From: Erysipelotrichales bacterium
Lineage (GTDB): Bacteria > Bacillota_I > Bacilli_A > RF39 > UBA660
Direction of reading: 5' to 3'
NCBI GenBank assembly: GCA_022508565.1
Contig: JAFLUY010000001.1
Coordinates: 62,001-126,000 of the forward strand
Length of the DNA: 64,000 nucleotides
The position numbers and the translations under genes were made by a program. Below are positions 9,421-18,753 of the stretch, piece after piece (position 1 is the first letter of the stretch; each line of letters starts with the position of its first letter). A model generated the notes under the pieces. That model made no database searches and was not told where the DNA came from. It saw only the letters and a program-made list of their open reading frames with translations.

Positions 9421-11520
9421 ATGGAAAAACTATTTAATAAAAAAATATATGTACTTATTCGTTTGCTTGCAATTATTTGTGTTTTTCTTGGAGGTTATAT
9501 TTTAGATAGACAATATCAAAGTTATATGAATATGGATTTTTCTGTTGATAGATTATTATTCATATTTATGATATGTATATACCTTTCTTTTAACATATAT
9601 TTTGGTATTAGAAAAACAAATGAATTTTGCTTTAAAAAGAGATATTTAATTGGTTTAGTTTTATTTATATATATAGTAAGTAATGGCTATCATGGTTCAT
9701 CTATCTATGTATATAATGAAGTAGTTGAACCTAGTTATTCGATTACATCATCTAAACCATTTATTTCACAATATAGAGGTATAAGAAGTGACGAATTCCT
9801 TGTTGATACCCCTGTTTTATTAAATCAAGCATTAAAAAAACCAAATTATAGCAGTATTAATAATTCTATAATGGCTCAAGATAAAACAGTATTAATGTTT
9901 CCACAACTTCCAACATATAACATTTCTGTTTTATCTAATCCTAGATTATTTGGTTTTTTCTTTCTCAACATTGAACAGGCATTTTCATTTTATTGGTATT
10001 TGGTATTCTTTGCTGGATTTTTCGGAATTTTAGAATTATTACTCATAGTTACTAAGCAAAAAAAATTATTATCTGTCGCCGGAGCATTTTTAATTATTTT
10101 TTCTCCAGGTGTACAATGGTGGGGGGCTCCAGGCTTTTTAGCTTATGGTAGCTGGGTAATTGTAATCTTCAATCAATTTTTCAAAGAAAAAAAGGTTAGC
10201 AAAAGAATATTATTGTCTATATTGCTCGGTTGGGTAGGTAGCATGTATATAATGTTACTATATCCGGCATGGATGCTTACATATGGATACATGTACTTGG
10301 GCTTTGTAATTTATATATTATATTTAAATCGTAAAGATTTAAAACCAAGTAATTTATTGTATTTATTACCAACTATAATTACGATGATTATAATTATTTT
10401 GCCAGCCATTATTGGCTCTACTACCACAATTGAAAGAATGACACAAACATTATACCCGGGTGCTAGAAAATCTGTTGGAGGACAAGGCTGGCCAAATTAC
10501 TTTAATTATTTAATAGCATTATTTTATAATCGTCATCAAATAGCTAATGCCAGCGAATATAGTCAATATATTTCGTTCTTTCCAATCCCTCTATTAATTG
10601 GAATATACCAAATAATTAAAAATACAAGAAATAAAAAACAAGATGTATTCTTAAATTGTATGGTTGCTATTGCAATACTAATGGGAATATGGAATTTTGT
10701 TAAACTTCCAATATTTAGTAGAATAACATTACTATATATGTCGCCTCCAGAAAGATCTCTTATGACTGTTAGTGTTATGTGCACGATTATAGCTATTTAT
10801 TTAATGGCACATTATGAAAATAAAAAAATAAGTGATGTAAAAATTGGTATATCGTTTTTAATTTCGTGCATCATTTTACTCTTTGCGATAAGAGTTATTA
10901 ACAATTATGTACCAGGATACCTTACAATCAATCTGACAACTTTTATTGTTTTACTTTACTTGGCGTTATTTATGATGCTTCTGCTAAATTATAAAAAGAC
11001 AAATATTATGTTTTGTATTGTATCTGTTATAATTTCCGGATATGTTCTTGTAACTGTTAATCCAGTTTCAAAAGGTTTGGAAATAATGTTTGAAAAACCA
11101 ATTGCAAAAGAGATTCAACAAATAGTTGATGAAGATGAGGACGCAAAATGGTTAGTAGCAGATGCATCAATTTATATTCAAAGTTATTTATTAGCAAATG
11201 GTGCTAGAGTAATAAATTCTACAAATTATTATCCAAACTTCGAACTATGGGAAAAGTTTGACCCAGAGCGTTTGGAAGATGAGAATTATAATAGATATGC
11301 TCATATAATAGTTTCTACAACAGAAGATGATACTTATTTTGAACTTTTATCACAAGATGCTATGAGAATAAATGTAAGTATCAGTGATTTTTGTAAATTT
11401 GATGCAAAATATGTAGTAAGTGAACGAACTTTAGAAGATTATAATAATTCTGATATTCAATTTGAAAAAATATATAAAGAAGAAAACTTAGGAATTTATC
11501 AAACATCCTGTGTAAATTAA
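9421..11520 (+). CDS. Polytopic GT-C-like membrane glycosyltransferase
   Basis: This 699-residue protein has about 13 hydrophobic segments and a C-terminal extracytoplasmic soluble part (about 560-699). The first large outer loop contains QYRGIRSDEFLVDTPV (about 114-129), an acidic motif in the place where GT-C enzymes carry their catalytic Asp/Glu. GT-C enzymes use polyprenyl-phosphate sugars outside the cell. The next genes supply exactly such a donor (GT2 of the DPM1 type, DUF2304 partner, flippase), as in the streptococcal GacL/GacI/GacJ/GacK set. I infer that it transfers a side-chain sugar onto the exported polymer. Ribosome site AGGAGGG precedes the ATG. Confidence 0.7.
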   Translation: MEKLFNKKIYVLIRLLAIICVFLGGYILDRQYQSYMNMDFSVDRLLFIFMICIYLSFNIYFGIRKTNEFCFKKRYLIGLVLFIYIVSNGYHGSSIYVYNEVVEPSYSITSSKPFISQYRGIRSDEFLVDTPVLLNQALKKPNYSSINNSIMAQDKTVLMFPQLPTYNISVLSNPRLFGFFFLNIEQAFSFYWYLVFFAGFFGILELLLIVTKQKKLLSVAGAFLIIFSPGVQWWGAPGFLAYGSWVIVIFNQFFKEKKVSKRILLSILLGWVGSMYIMLLYPAWMLTYGYMYLGFVIYILYLNRKDLKPSNLLYLLPTIITMIIIILPAIIGSTTTIERMTQTLYPGARKSVGGQGWPNYFNYLIALFYNRHQIANASEYSQYISFFPIPLLIGIYQIIKNTRNKKQDVFLNCMVAIAILMGIWNFVKLPIFSRITLLYMSPPERSLMTVSVMCTIIAIYLMAHYENKKISDVKIGISFLISCIILLFAIRVINNYVPGYLTINLTTFIVLLYLALFMMLLLNYKKTNIMFCIVSVIISGYVLVTVNPVSKGLEIMFEKPIAKEIQQIVDEDEDAKWLVADASIYIQSYLLANGARVINSTNYYPNFELWEKFDPERLEDENYNRYAHIIVSTTEDDTYFELLSQDAMRINVSISDFCKFDAKYVVSERTLEDYNNSDIQFEKIYKEENLGIYQTSCVN

Positions 11521-11534
11521 TCATGGAGGAAAAT

Positions 11535-12263
11535 ATGGAAAAAGTCATATTAATAATACCAGCATACAACGAAGAGAAGAATATTTTAAAAACTGTTAGA
11601 AATGTTGAAAAATATAACAAAGAGAATAAAACAAACTACGACTTAATTGTAATTAATGATGGTTCTACAGATAATACACAAAAGATATTAGAAGAGAATA
11701 ATATACCACACATTAATTTAATTCATAATTTAGGCATAGGTGGAGCTGTTCAAACAGGTTATAAGTACGCATTTATAAATAATTATGATATAGCTATTCA
11801 ATTTGATGGCGATGGACAGCATGATGTTAAATATGTCGAAAAATTAATAAAACCAATTATTGAAAATAATGTTGACTTAGTTATAGGCTCTAGATTCTTA
11901 GAAAAAGATTCTAGTAAATTTAAATCTACTTTTATTAGAAGAATAGGAATTCGTTTTATCTCTTTACTTACAAATATTTGTGCTGGAAAGAGAATAACTG
12001 ATACTACAAGCGGATTTAGAGCAGCAAATAAGAATGTTATTAAAGAGTTTGCAATAGATTATCCTATTGACTCTCCAGAGCCTGCATCTTTTGTTACAAT
12101 TACAAAAAATGGTTATACTTCTAAAGAAGTAGCTGTTTCTATGAATGAAAGAGAAGGTGGCAAATCTTCAGTCACAAGTAATATTTGGAAACCAATTTAT
12201 TATATGATAAATGTTTCTTTATCAATTATTGTTACTGGCTTTAAGACTAGGAGGGTAAAATAA
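11535..12263 (+). CDS. Polyprenyl-phosphate sugar synthase (DPM1-type GT2)
   Basis: This 242-residue family 2 enzyme resembles dolichol-phosphate mannose synthases and GacI. It has ILIIPAYNEEKNI at the N-terminus, VINDGSTDNT (about 41-50), the metal-binding FDGDGQHD (about 89-96) and SRFLEKDSSKFKS. It likely moves a hexose or HexNAc from a nucleotide to undecaprenyl phosphate on the inner membrane face. It has no C-terminal membrane helices apart from one weak hydrophobic stretch; the DUF2304 protein encoded next probably supplies them. The ATG at 11535 follows GGAGGAAA; ATG 11523 precedes that site. Confidence 0.85.
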   Translation: MEKVILIIPAYNEEKNILKTVRNVEKYNKENKTNYDLIVINDGSTDNTQKILEENNIPHINLIHNLGIGGAVQTGYKYAFINNYDIAIQFDGDGQHDVKYVEKLIKPIIENNVDLVIGSRFLEKDSSKFKSTFIRRIGIRFISLLTNICAGKRITDTTSGFRAANKNVIKEFAIDYPIDSPEPASFVTITKNGYTSKEVAVSMNEREGGKSSVTSNIWKPIYYMINVSLSIIVTGFKTRRVK

Positions 12264-12622
12264 TGGAAATAAGTTCAAGAACACTATTATTATTTGCAAT
12301 AATTATATTTATTATTGTAATGCTTAATTTTATAAAAAAAGATAATGTAAGTATTAAGTATTCTCTTATTTGGTTAATAAGTTCATTAATAGTAATTGTA
12401 CTTATTCTTATACCAAATTGTTTAGAATGGATGAGTCATTTATTAGGTTTTGAGTTAATATCTAATATGATATTTGTTATCGCTATTTTGATTCTATTTG
12501 CTATTTGTTTTTCTTTTACAGTTATCGTTACAAGAGAAACAAGAAAAATTAGATTGTTAATTCAAGAAATATCTATTCTAAAAGCAAAGGTTGAATCATT
12601 AGAAAAGAAACAAGAAAAATAA
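12263..12622 (+). CDS. DUF2304 small membrane protein, GacJ-like
   Basis: This 119-residue protein has three hydrophobic helices (about 7-25, 35-55, 66-88) and a Lys/Glu coiled tail. KYSLIWLISSLIVIVLILIP and ISILKAKVESLE are typical of DUF2304. Members sit beside DPM1-type GT2 genes; streptococcal GacJ binds and stimulates GacI. The start overlaps the stop of the GT2 gene (TAATG), supporting a complex of the two. Confidence 0.85.
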   Translation: MEISSRTLLLFAIIIFIIVMLNFIKKDNVSIKYSLIWLISSLIVIVLILIPNCLEWMSHLLGFELISNMIFVIAILILFAICFSFTVIVTRETRKIRLLIQEISILKAKVESLEKKQEK

Positions 12623-12639
12623 AAAGGATTTGAAAAATA

Positions 12640-13878
12640 ATGGATAGCAATGTAAGAAAAAATTTTATATGGAATGTACTAGGATCTACTCTTAATGCAA
12701 CTACATCATTATTCTTTTTAATCATTGTAACTAGATTAAATGGGGTAAATGATGCTGGAATATTCACATTTGCATTCTCGACTGCATGTCTACTTGAAGT
12801 AATTGGAACTTATTATGGTAGAGCTTATCAAGTTACTGAAAGAGATAAAAAATTTAGTAACAGTGATTTTTTATATAGTAGATATTTTTCATGTGCATTA
12901 ATGATGCTAGCTGCTTTTATTTTTTCGTTTTCTAGATCTTATTCAATATATAAAATTATAATTATATTATTGTTAGCATTTTATAAAATGCTTGAAGCAT
13001 TTAGTGAATCACTTTATGCAACAATTCAAAAGAATAATGAACTTTATAAAGTAGGTATATCATTATTCTTAAAAGGATTATGTTCATTAGTGATTTTTAT
13101 ATTTACAGATTATATTACAAATAATATTATATTCTCAATTATTGGTATGATTTTAATTTATATTTTGCTGATATTATTTTATGATATAAAGAATGTAAGA
13201 CTATATAATGAGAAGAAAACAAGATTTGATAATAAGAAAATAATGTTATTATTTAAAAGTGGTTTTTTTACATTCTTATTCACTTTATTAATTCAATATA
13301 TAATCAATGCTCCAAGATATGCAATTGATAATGTATTATCCGATAATTATCAAACTATTTTTGGGATTATTGTAATGCCCGCAACTGTAATAATACTTTT
13401 TGGCCAATTTATGATACATCCTTTTTTAGTGCGTTTGACAAATCAACTTAACGAAAAAAAGATTGGAGATTTTTGTGCGTTAGTTGCTAAACTTGGTGTT
13501 TGCTTATTTATAATTGGCTTTCTAGCTAATGTAGTAGCGTATTTTATTGGAATTCCATTTTTAGAACTTGTTTATGGGTTAGAACTTAAAGAGTATTTAT
13601 TATCATTATTGATTATAATTAGTGGTGCAACACTTTATGGAGTATCATTTATAATATCAAATGCTTTAATAGCAATGAGAAAAACTAAGGTCCAATGTGT
13701 TATATATATTATTGCAAGTTTATTTGCATTAGTTATTTCTAATATACTCGTAAATTCATATGGCGTATTCGGAGCAACACTTGCATACTTAGGCACAATG
13801 ACTTTAATTTTAATTATGTATATAATTGTTTTTATAAGAGAAACTAAAAAATTAAAATTGGAGGTAGATCATGAATAA
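12640..13878 (+). CDS. Wzx-type flippase
   Basis: This 412-residue protein of the polysaccharide biosynthesis/MATE-like group has about 12 hydrophobic helices. It opens with FIWNVLGSTLNATTSLFFLI, the usual Wzx start, followed by RLNGVNDAGIFTFAF. It probably flips a lipid-linked sugar to the outer face. By position (after the polyprenyl-P-sugar synthase and its partner) the cargo may be a single undecaprenyl-phosphate sugar, as for GacK, rather than an oligosaccharide unit. It overlaps the next gene by 8 nt. Confidence 0.87.
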   Translation: MDSNVRKNFIWNVLGSTLNATTSLFFLIIVTRLNGVNDAGIFTFAFSTACLLEVIGTYYGRAYQVTERDKKFSNSDFLYSRYFSCALMMLAAFIFSFSRSYSIYKIIIILLLAFYKMLEAFSESLYATIQKNNELYKVGISLFLKGLCSLVIFIFTDYITNNIIFSIIGMILIYILLILFYDIKNVRLYNEKKTRFDNKKIMLLFKSGFFTFLFTLLIQYIINAPRYAIDNVLSDNYQTIFGIIVMPATVIILFGQFMIHPFLVRLTNQLNEKKIGDFCALVAKLGVCLFIIGFLANVVAYFIGIPFLELVYGLELKEYLLSLLIIISGATLYGVSFIISNALIAMRKTKVQCVIYIIASLFALVISNILVNSYGVFGATLAYLGTMTLILIMYIIVFIRETKKLKLEVDHE

Positions 13879-14848
13879 AGTATCAATTGTAATTCCAATT
13901 TATAATGCCGAAAAATATATAGAAAAATGTTTAACAAGTATTTTAAATCAAAGTTACAAAGATATAGAAGTTATTGCTGTAAATGATGGAAGCAAAGATG
14001 GAAGTTTAAAAATTTTAAAAGAATATGCAGCTAAATACAATAACATTAAAGTGTTTGATCAAAAGAATCAAGGTTCTGCAGCTGCCAGAAATAATGGTAT
14101 TAAACATGCTGAAGGTGAATATCTAACTTTTGTAGATGCAGATGATTTTATTGATTCGGATTATATAGAAACATTAGTTACAAATATAGCTGATAATGAT
14201 TTTATTGTTTCTGGTTATAAAAGTTGTGATTCTATAAAAACTCTTTTTACAAAAAAACCATATGAAGACGCGATATGGTCAGCTTTCAAGTATATCGCGA
14301 CTTGCGGAAAATTATATAAAACTGATTTTGTTAAAAAGAATAATATAAAGTTCGGAACAAAATATAAGATAGGTGAAGATGTTTATTTCACAATGAATGC
14401 AATTACTAGAACAAATAAAATAAAAACAGTATCTTATGCAGGTTATAATTATTTTGTTAATACTTCATCTTTAACTCACACAGTTAACCAAACTAAAGAA
14501 ACAAAAAATAATGAAATGATTTCATTATTACAAGAAGTAGATAAATTAATTGAAAACAACGAATTTGTTCATTTATATAGAAATGAAATATCTTATTTCT
14601 ATTTAAAGACTTTTGTTTTTCATTTAGAACAACAAAGACATATATTAAATATGCAAGAATACTTTTTAGAATATAAAAATTGTTTTGAAGTTATAGAAAA
14701 AATAAGTATGAAATATACAGGAAAAAAATTAAAAATGCATTGGCAAAAAGAAGAAGAGTTTGCAATAAATTTAATATGTAATTTATTCTTACTTTCTAGA
14801 AAATTACATATTGAAAAAGTATTGTTATTTTTACTTCAAAGATTTTAG
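13871..14848 (+). CDS. Family 2 glycosyltransferase
   Basis: This 325-residue inverting glycosyltransferase has VSIVIPIYNAEKYIEKCL at the N-terminus, AVNDGSKDGS (about 37-46), and the DADDF metal-binding motif (about 91-95). The acidic GEDVYFTM (about 167-174) is the usual catalytic-base region of capsule GT2 enzymes. The C-terminal third is helical and not conserved. It overlaps the flippase gene, so it belongs to the same transcript. Donor and acceptor cannot be predicted. Confidence 0.87.
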   Translation: MNKVSIVIPIYNAEKYIEKCLTSILNQSYKDIEVIAVNDGSKDGSLKILKEYAAKYNNIKVFDQKNQGSAAARNNGIKHAEGEYLTFVDADDFIDSDYIETLVTNIADNDFIVSGYKSCDSIKTLFTKKPYEDAIWSAFKYIATCGKLYKTDFVKKNNIKFGTKYKIGEDVYFTMNAITRTNKIKTVSYAGYNYFVNTSSLTHTVNQTKETKNNEMISLLQEVDKLIENNEFVHLYRNEISYFYLKTFVFHLEQQRHILNMQEYFLEYKNCFEVIEKISMKYTGKKLKMHWQKEEEFAINLICNLFLLSRKLHIEKVLLFLLQRF

Positions 14849-14878
14849 GAATTGTAGAATATAAAGGAAGATGTAGAA

Positions 14879-15655
14879 ATGAAAATAACTTTAATTACAG
14901 TTTGCTATAATTCAGAGAAAACTATCAAAGATACATTAGAATCTGTTCTTATGCAAACATATGAAAACTATGAATATCTAATAATTGATGGTAAAAGTAA
15001 AGATGAAACTGTAAGTATTTTAAAAGAATATGAAAAAAAGTTTAAAGGAAAAATGAAATTTGTATCTGAAAAAGATAAAGGTCTTTATGATGCCATGAAT
15101 AAAGGTATAGATATGTCTACAGGAGACATTGTAGGTATACTAAATTCTGATGATGTATTAATAGATAAGGATGTATTCAAGAAAATTGTTGATAATTATA
15201 AGGAAGACACAGATGTTTTATATGCTGACTTGATTTATGTTGATGAAACTTTAAAAACACCAATTCGTGATTATATTAGTGGATATAAAAGTGGTGATTA
15301 TTGGTGTCCAGCACATCCAACAATGTACATTAGAAAAAAAGTATTCGATGAAATAGGTAAATATAATTTAGAATATAAAACATGTGCCGATTATGATTTT
15401 ATGGTGCGTCTTAATATTAATAATTATAAATTCACATATCTTCGTGATTATTTAGTACTAATGCGTATGGGTGGAGTTAGTAACGGAATTAAGGGCTACT
15501 ATAATAACTTTAAAGATGCTTATAGCATATTAAAGGATAATAAGGTTAAATTTCCTTTATTAAAGACATTTAGAAGAATAATTCATATTATGTTTCAATA
15601 TGTTAATGCACTAGGGAAACAAGGAAAAATAAAAGAAATTATTAATAATAAATAA
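14879..15655 (+). CDS. Family 2 glycosyltransferase (WcaA-like)
   Basis: This 258-residue GT2 starts KITLITVCYNSEKTI and has IIDGKSKDET, the NSDDV metal motif (about 89-93), GDYWCPAHPTMYIRK and CADYDFMVRL, a pattern of the PF00535 subgroup that often adds the second or third sugar of a repeat unit. AGGAAG lies upstream of the ATG. It is the last gene of this locus; no clear terminator follows, although a new strong promoter is found 220 nt downstream. Confidence 0.85.
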   Translation: MKITLITVCYNSEKTIKDTLESVLMQTYENYEYLIIDGKSKDETVSILKEYEKKFKGKMKFVSEKDKGLYDAMNKGIDMSTGDIVGILNSDDVLIDKDVFKKIVDNYKEDTDVLYADLIYVDETLKTPIRDYISGYKSGDYWCPAHPTMYIRKKVFDEIGKYNLEYKTCADYDFMVRLNINNYKFTYLRDYLVLMRMGGVSNGIKGYYNNFKDAYSILKDNKVKFPLLKTFRRIIHIMFQYVNALGKQGKIKEIINNK

Positions 15656-15876
15656 CCAGATTAAACATAATATACATATTATTTACAAAATAATAGTTTT
15701 ATTAAAAATATTGCCATTTTACTGGTGATAATGGGCATAAATAAGGTGTCTTTATTTCTATTATTAAAATTATTGTCATATTTTGTTAAATTATGCAAAA
15801 AATATTAAAAAATGACAAAATATATTGTATAATACTATTAAGACTAAAAGATAGGATAATATCTCAAAGATTAGAT
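15656..15876 (+). other. Intergenic spacer between two polysaccharide loci
   Basis: This very A+T-rich stretch has no open frame with a ribosome site. Two weak stems are visible (AAATAA/TTATTT around 15738-15757, and one near 15690) but neither is a convincing terminator. A TATAAT at 15828-15833 lacks a -35 box. Confidence 0.5.
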
Positions 15877-15905
15877 TTGACAAATATGTTTACAGGTAAT
15901 ATAAT
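15877..15905 (+). promoter_or_regulatory. Perfect consensus promoter of the second locus
   Basis: TTGACA (15877-15882) and TATAAT (15900-15905) are separated by 17 nt, an exact housekeeping sigma consensus. Transcription would begin near 15912 and give a leader of about 38 nt before the sugar-phosphate transferase gene. Confidence 0.9.
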
Positions 15906-15949
15906 ATACCGCAGCAAAGAGGGAAATCTAGTGTGAAGGAGAAATAATT

Positions 15950-16612
15950 ATGAATAGTGCTGAATTAGTAGCAGATACAATAAGTATAAAAAAGCAACCA
16001 TATTTAGTAGTTAAAAGAATATTAGATATAGTAATTAGTCTATTCGGATTAATTGTTTTTTCGCCTGTCTTATTAATAGTTGCTATTGCTATAAAATTAG
16101 AAAGCAAAGGACCAATATTATATGCTCATGATCGTATAGGTCAATATGGAAAACTATTTAGATTCTATAAATTTAGATCAATGGTATATGATGCTGATGA
16201 TATTTTATATAATAAATTATTAAAAGATGAAGAAATGGCTGAAGAATATAAAATAAATAAAAAATTAAATCGTGATCCAAGAATTACTAAAGTAGGAAGA
16301 TTTTTAAGAAAAACATCTATGGATGAATTGCCTCAACTTTGGAATGTGTTAAAGGGTGATATGTCACTTGTTGGGAATCGTCCTTATATGCCAAGAGAAA
16401 AAGAAGACATGGGGGAATATTTTAATGATATTGTTAAAACAAAACCTGGCTTAACTGGTTATTGGCAAGTATCAGGAAGAAGTAATAAATCCTTCAAAAA
16501 GAGATTAAAACTTGAGCAAGAATATTCAAATATTTATTCATTTAAATTAGATGTAAAGATATTTTTTAAAACATTCTTTGTTGTATTTAATCATGACGGT
16601 GGAGCTAAGTAA
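15950..16612 (+). CDS. Initiating sugar-phosphate transferase
   Basis: This 220-residue protein is a short monotopic polyprenyl-phosphate sugar-1-phosphate transferase (PF02397, the WcaJ/CpsE/PglC group), which starts a repeat unit by moving a sugar phosphate onto undecaprenyl phosphate. It has the re-entrant helix (about 27-50), FYKFRSM (about 77-83), the long signature SMDELPQLWNVLKGDMSLVG (about 123-142), RPYMPRE and KPGLTGYWQVSGR. It lacks the N-terminal multi-helix domain of WcaJ/CpsE, so it resembles the PglC-like catalytic core. AAGGAG precedes the ATG. A single-gene transcript is likely, since a terminator follows. Confidence 0.93.
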   Translation: MNSAELVADTISIKKQPYLVVKRILDIVISLFGLIVFSPVLLIVAIAIKLESKGPILYAHDRIGQYGKLFRFYKFRSMVYDADDILYNKLLKDEEMAEEYKINKKLNRDPRITKVGRFLRKTSMDELPQLWNVLKGDMSLVGNRPYMPREKEDMGEYFNDIVKTKPGLTGYWQVSGRSNKSFKKRLKLEQEYSNIYSFKLDVKIFFKTFFVVFNHDGGAK

Positions 16613-16631
16613 AATTATCTTAGCTTTTTTT
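16603..16631 (+). terminator. Terminator after the sugar-phosphate transferase
   Basis: AGCTAAG (16603-16609) pairs with CTTAGCT (16619-16625), followed by seven T. The stop codon is at the hairpin loop. Partial read-through into the capsule genes is possible. Confidence 0.8.
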
Positions 16632-16684
16632 ATGCAATAATTGTGTTAATGTGAATAAAAACTATATAAAATCGACAGCATATT

Positions 16685-16693
16685 TGATATAAT
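16685..16693 (+). promoter_or_regulatory. Extended -10 promoter of the capsule operon
   Basis: TGATATAAT lies 36 nt before the ATG of the epimerase gene. A TCGACA element at 16672-16677 is too close to serve as a normally spaced -35 box. Confidence 0.55.
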
Positions 16694-16728
16694 GATAAGA
16701 GAGTATAGATTATGAAAGGATTAACTAC

Positions 16729-17775
16729 ATGAAGAAAGTTGAATTGTCAAACAAAACTTTGTTGCTAACAGGTGTAGCTGGTTTCATTGGTGCAAATCTA
16801 GCTAATAAACTTTTAAAAGATTTTAATGATCTAAAAATAATTGGTATTGATAATATGAATGACTATTATGATGTTAATATTAAGGAATATCGTTTAAATA
16901 AAATTAGTGAACATTCCAATTTTACTTTTATAAAATGTAATATTGCCGATAAGAAAACAATAGATGATATATTTGAAAAGTATAAACCCGATATAGTTGT
17001 TAATTTAGCAGCACAAGCTGGAGTTCGCTATAGTATAACTAATCCTGATGCTTATATTGAATCCAATATAATTGGCTTTTATAATATACTAGAAGCTTGT
17101 CGTAATAATCCAGTAGAACACTTAGTATATGCTTCTTCTTCATCTGTTTATGGATCAAATACTAAGATTCCTTATTCGACTGATGATCAAGTAGATAATC
17201 CAGTTTCATTATACGCAGCAACTAAGAAATCAAACGAATTATTAGCACATGCTTATTCGAAACTATATAATATTCCATCAACTGGTCTAAGATTCTTTAC
17301 TGTATATGGACCAGCAGGAAGACCAGATATGGCATATTTTGGTTTTACTAACAAATTGCTTGCTGGTGAAAAAATTCAAATATTTAATTACGGCAATTGT
17401 AAAAGAGATTTTACATATGTTGATGATATTGTAGAAGGAATAATAAGAGTAATACAAGGAGCCCCAGAACAAAAGGTAGGTGAAGATGGTCTACCAATTC
17501 CACCTTATGCAGTTTATAATATTGGAAATAGTAATCCTGAAAATCTTTTGGATTTTGTTAACATATTACAAGATGAGTTAATAAGAGCAGGAGTATTACC
17601 AGAAGATTATGATTTTGAATCACATAAAGAATTAGCACCAATGCAAGCTGGAGATGTAGCAATAACTTATGCTGATACAACACCACTTGAAAGAGATTAT
17701 GGTTTCAAACCAAATACACCATTAAGAGAAGGTTTAAGAAAATTTGCAGAATGGTATAAAGAATTTTATAAATAA
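16729..17775 (+). CDS. UDP-glucuronate 4-epimerase-like
   Basis: This 348-residue extended short-chain dehydrogenase interconverts UDP-glucuronate and UDP-galacturonate in its closest characterised relatives. The NAD motif TGVAGFIGA is at 14-22, SSSSVYG at 136-142, and the catalytic YAATK at 162-166. The stretch GPAGRPDMAYFGF is characteristic of uronate epimerases rather than GalE. The matching UDP-glucose dehydrogenase gene at 28095 would supply UDP-glucuronate, so the polymer probably contains a uronic acid. Ribosome site AAAGGA is well placed. Confidence 0.88.
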   Translation: MKKVELSNKTLLLTGVAGFIGANLANKLLKDFNDLKIIGIDNMNDYYDVNIKEYRLNKISEHSNFTFIKCNIADKKTIDDIFEKYKPDIVVNLAAQAGVRYSITNPDAYIESNIIGFYNILEACRNNPVEHLVYASSSSVYGSNTKIPYSTDDQVDNPVSLYAATKKSNELLAHAYSKLYNIPSTGLRFFTVYGPAGRPDMAYFGFTNKLLAGEKIQIFNYGNCKRDFTYVDDIVEGIIRVIQGAPEQKVGEDGLPIPPYAVYNIGNSNPENLLDFVNILQDELIRAGVLPEDYDFESHKELAPMQAGDVAITYADTTPLERDYGFKPNTPLREGLRKFAEWYKEFYK

Positions 17776-17786
17776 TGGGGGATAAT

Positions 17787-18248
17787 ATGAAGAAAAATCG
17801 TAAGCCAAGATTGTGTTTGGTATCCAGTAGTGGAGGACATTGGGAACAACTACAAAAACTACAACCATTAATAGACAAATACGAAGGATTTATGGTAACG
17901 GAAAAAACACAATTTGAAGCAAAAGCAAAATATTTTATGAAACAAACAGATTTAAAGGACAAATTAATGCCCATAAAAATGTTATGGAATGCATTCTATT
18001 CTCTAATCATTTGGATTAAAGAAAGACCAGATTTTATCATTACAACCGGAACAATGGTTGCATATCCATTTTACTTGCTGTCTGTATTATTTAAAAAAAA
18101 ATTTATATTTATAGAAACTTTTGGTAGAGCGAATATGCCAACTGTTGCTGGAAAGAAAATGGAAAAACATAGTGATTTGTTCATTGTTCAATGGGAATCA
18201 CAAAAGAAACATTATAAAAAAGCTATATATGGAGGGTGTTTATATTGA
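17787..18248 (+). CDS. Alg14/PssD-like glycosyltransferase subunit
   Basis: This 153-residue protein is the membrane-associated partner of a two-part GT28-type transferase (Alg14; PssD or Cps14F in bacteria). It shows CLVSSSGGHWEQL at the N-terminus, VTEKTQ, the hydrophobic membrane-dipping region PFYLLSVLFKKKFIFIETFGR and FIVQWESQKKHY at the end. The partner gene follows with a TTGA overlap. The ATG at 17787 follows GGGGGAT; ATG 17775 would precede it. The pair probably adds a beta-linked Gal, Glc or GlcA to the lipid-linked unit. Confidence 0.88.
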   Translation: MKKNRKPRLCLVSSSGGHWEQLQKLQPLIDKYEGFMVTEKTQFEAKAKYFMKQTDLKDKLMPIKMLWNAFYSLIIWIKERPDFIITTGTMVAYPFYLLSVLFKKKFIFIETFGRANMPTVAGKKMEKHSDLFIVQWESQKKHYKKAIYGGCLY

Positions 18249-18736
18249 TATTTGTTACAGTAGGATCAAGAAATTATCCTTTTAATAGATTATTTATAGA
18301 ATTAGATAAATTATGTGAAGAAGGCGTCATCAAAGATGAAATATTTGCTCAAATAGGAACTTCAACATATAAACCTAAACATTATAAATATAAAGATTTT
18401 ATATCTCAAGAAGAATTTGTTGATTATATAGAAAAATCCAAATATGTAATAAGTCATGGTGCTTCAGGATCAATTATGAAGGCACTTAATGCTGATAAAA
18501 AAGTAATAGCAGTAACAAGATTGGAAAAATATGGTGAGCATATAAATGATCATCAAATACAAAACAATGAGGCTTTTGGTTCCAATAGTTATGTTTTACC
18601 AGTGTACGAGATGGATGAATTAAAAGACGCAATTATTAAAATTCAAACTGGTAAAGATAATCTAAAAAAATGGGAAAATAAAGATCCAATGGCAATTGTT
18701 AATATGATAGATAACTTTATACAAGATAATTGGTAG
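18245..18736 (+). CDS. Alg13/PssE-like glycosyltransferase catalytic subunit
   Basis: This 163-residue protein corresponds to the C-terminal, nucleotide-sugar-binding half of a GT28 enzyme (Alg13; PssE or Cps14G). The family start IFVTVGS begins directly after a TTG at 18245, which follows GGAGGG at correct spacing; GTG 18236 sits on the ribosome site. ISHGASGSIMKAL and RLEKYGEHINDHQ form the donor site. The start overlaps the upstream stop as TTGA, fitting stoichiometric production of the two subunits. Confidence 0.87.
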   Translation: MIFVTVGSRNYPFNRLFIELDKLCEEGVIKDEIFAQIGTSTYKPKHYKYKDFISQEEFVDYIEKSKYVISHGASGSIMKALNADKKVIAVTRLEKYGEHINDHQIQNNEAFGSNSYVLPVYEMDELKDAIIKIQTGKDNLKKWENKDPMAIVNMIDNFIQDNW

Positions 18737-18753
18737 ACAAGGGCGGTCAGATA

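Noticed and set aside
15738-15757. Terminator between the two polysaccharide loci
   Set aside because: The stem is only six A-T pairs and not followed by a clean T tract.
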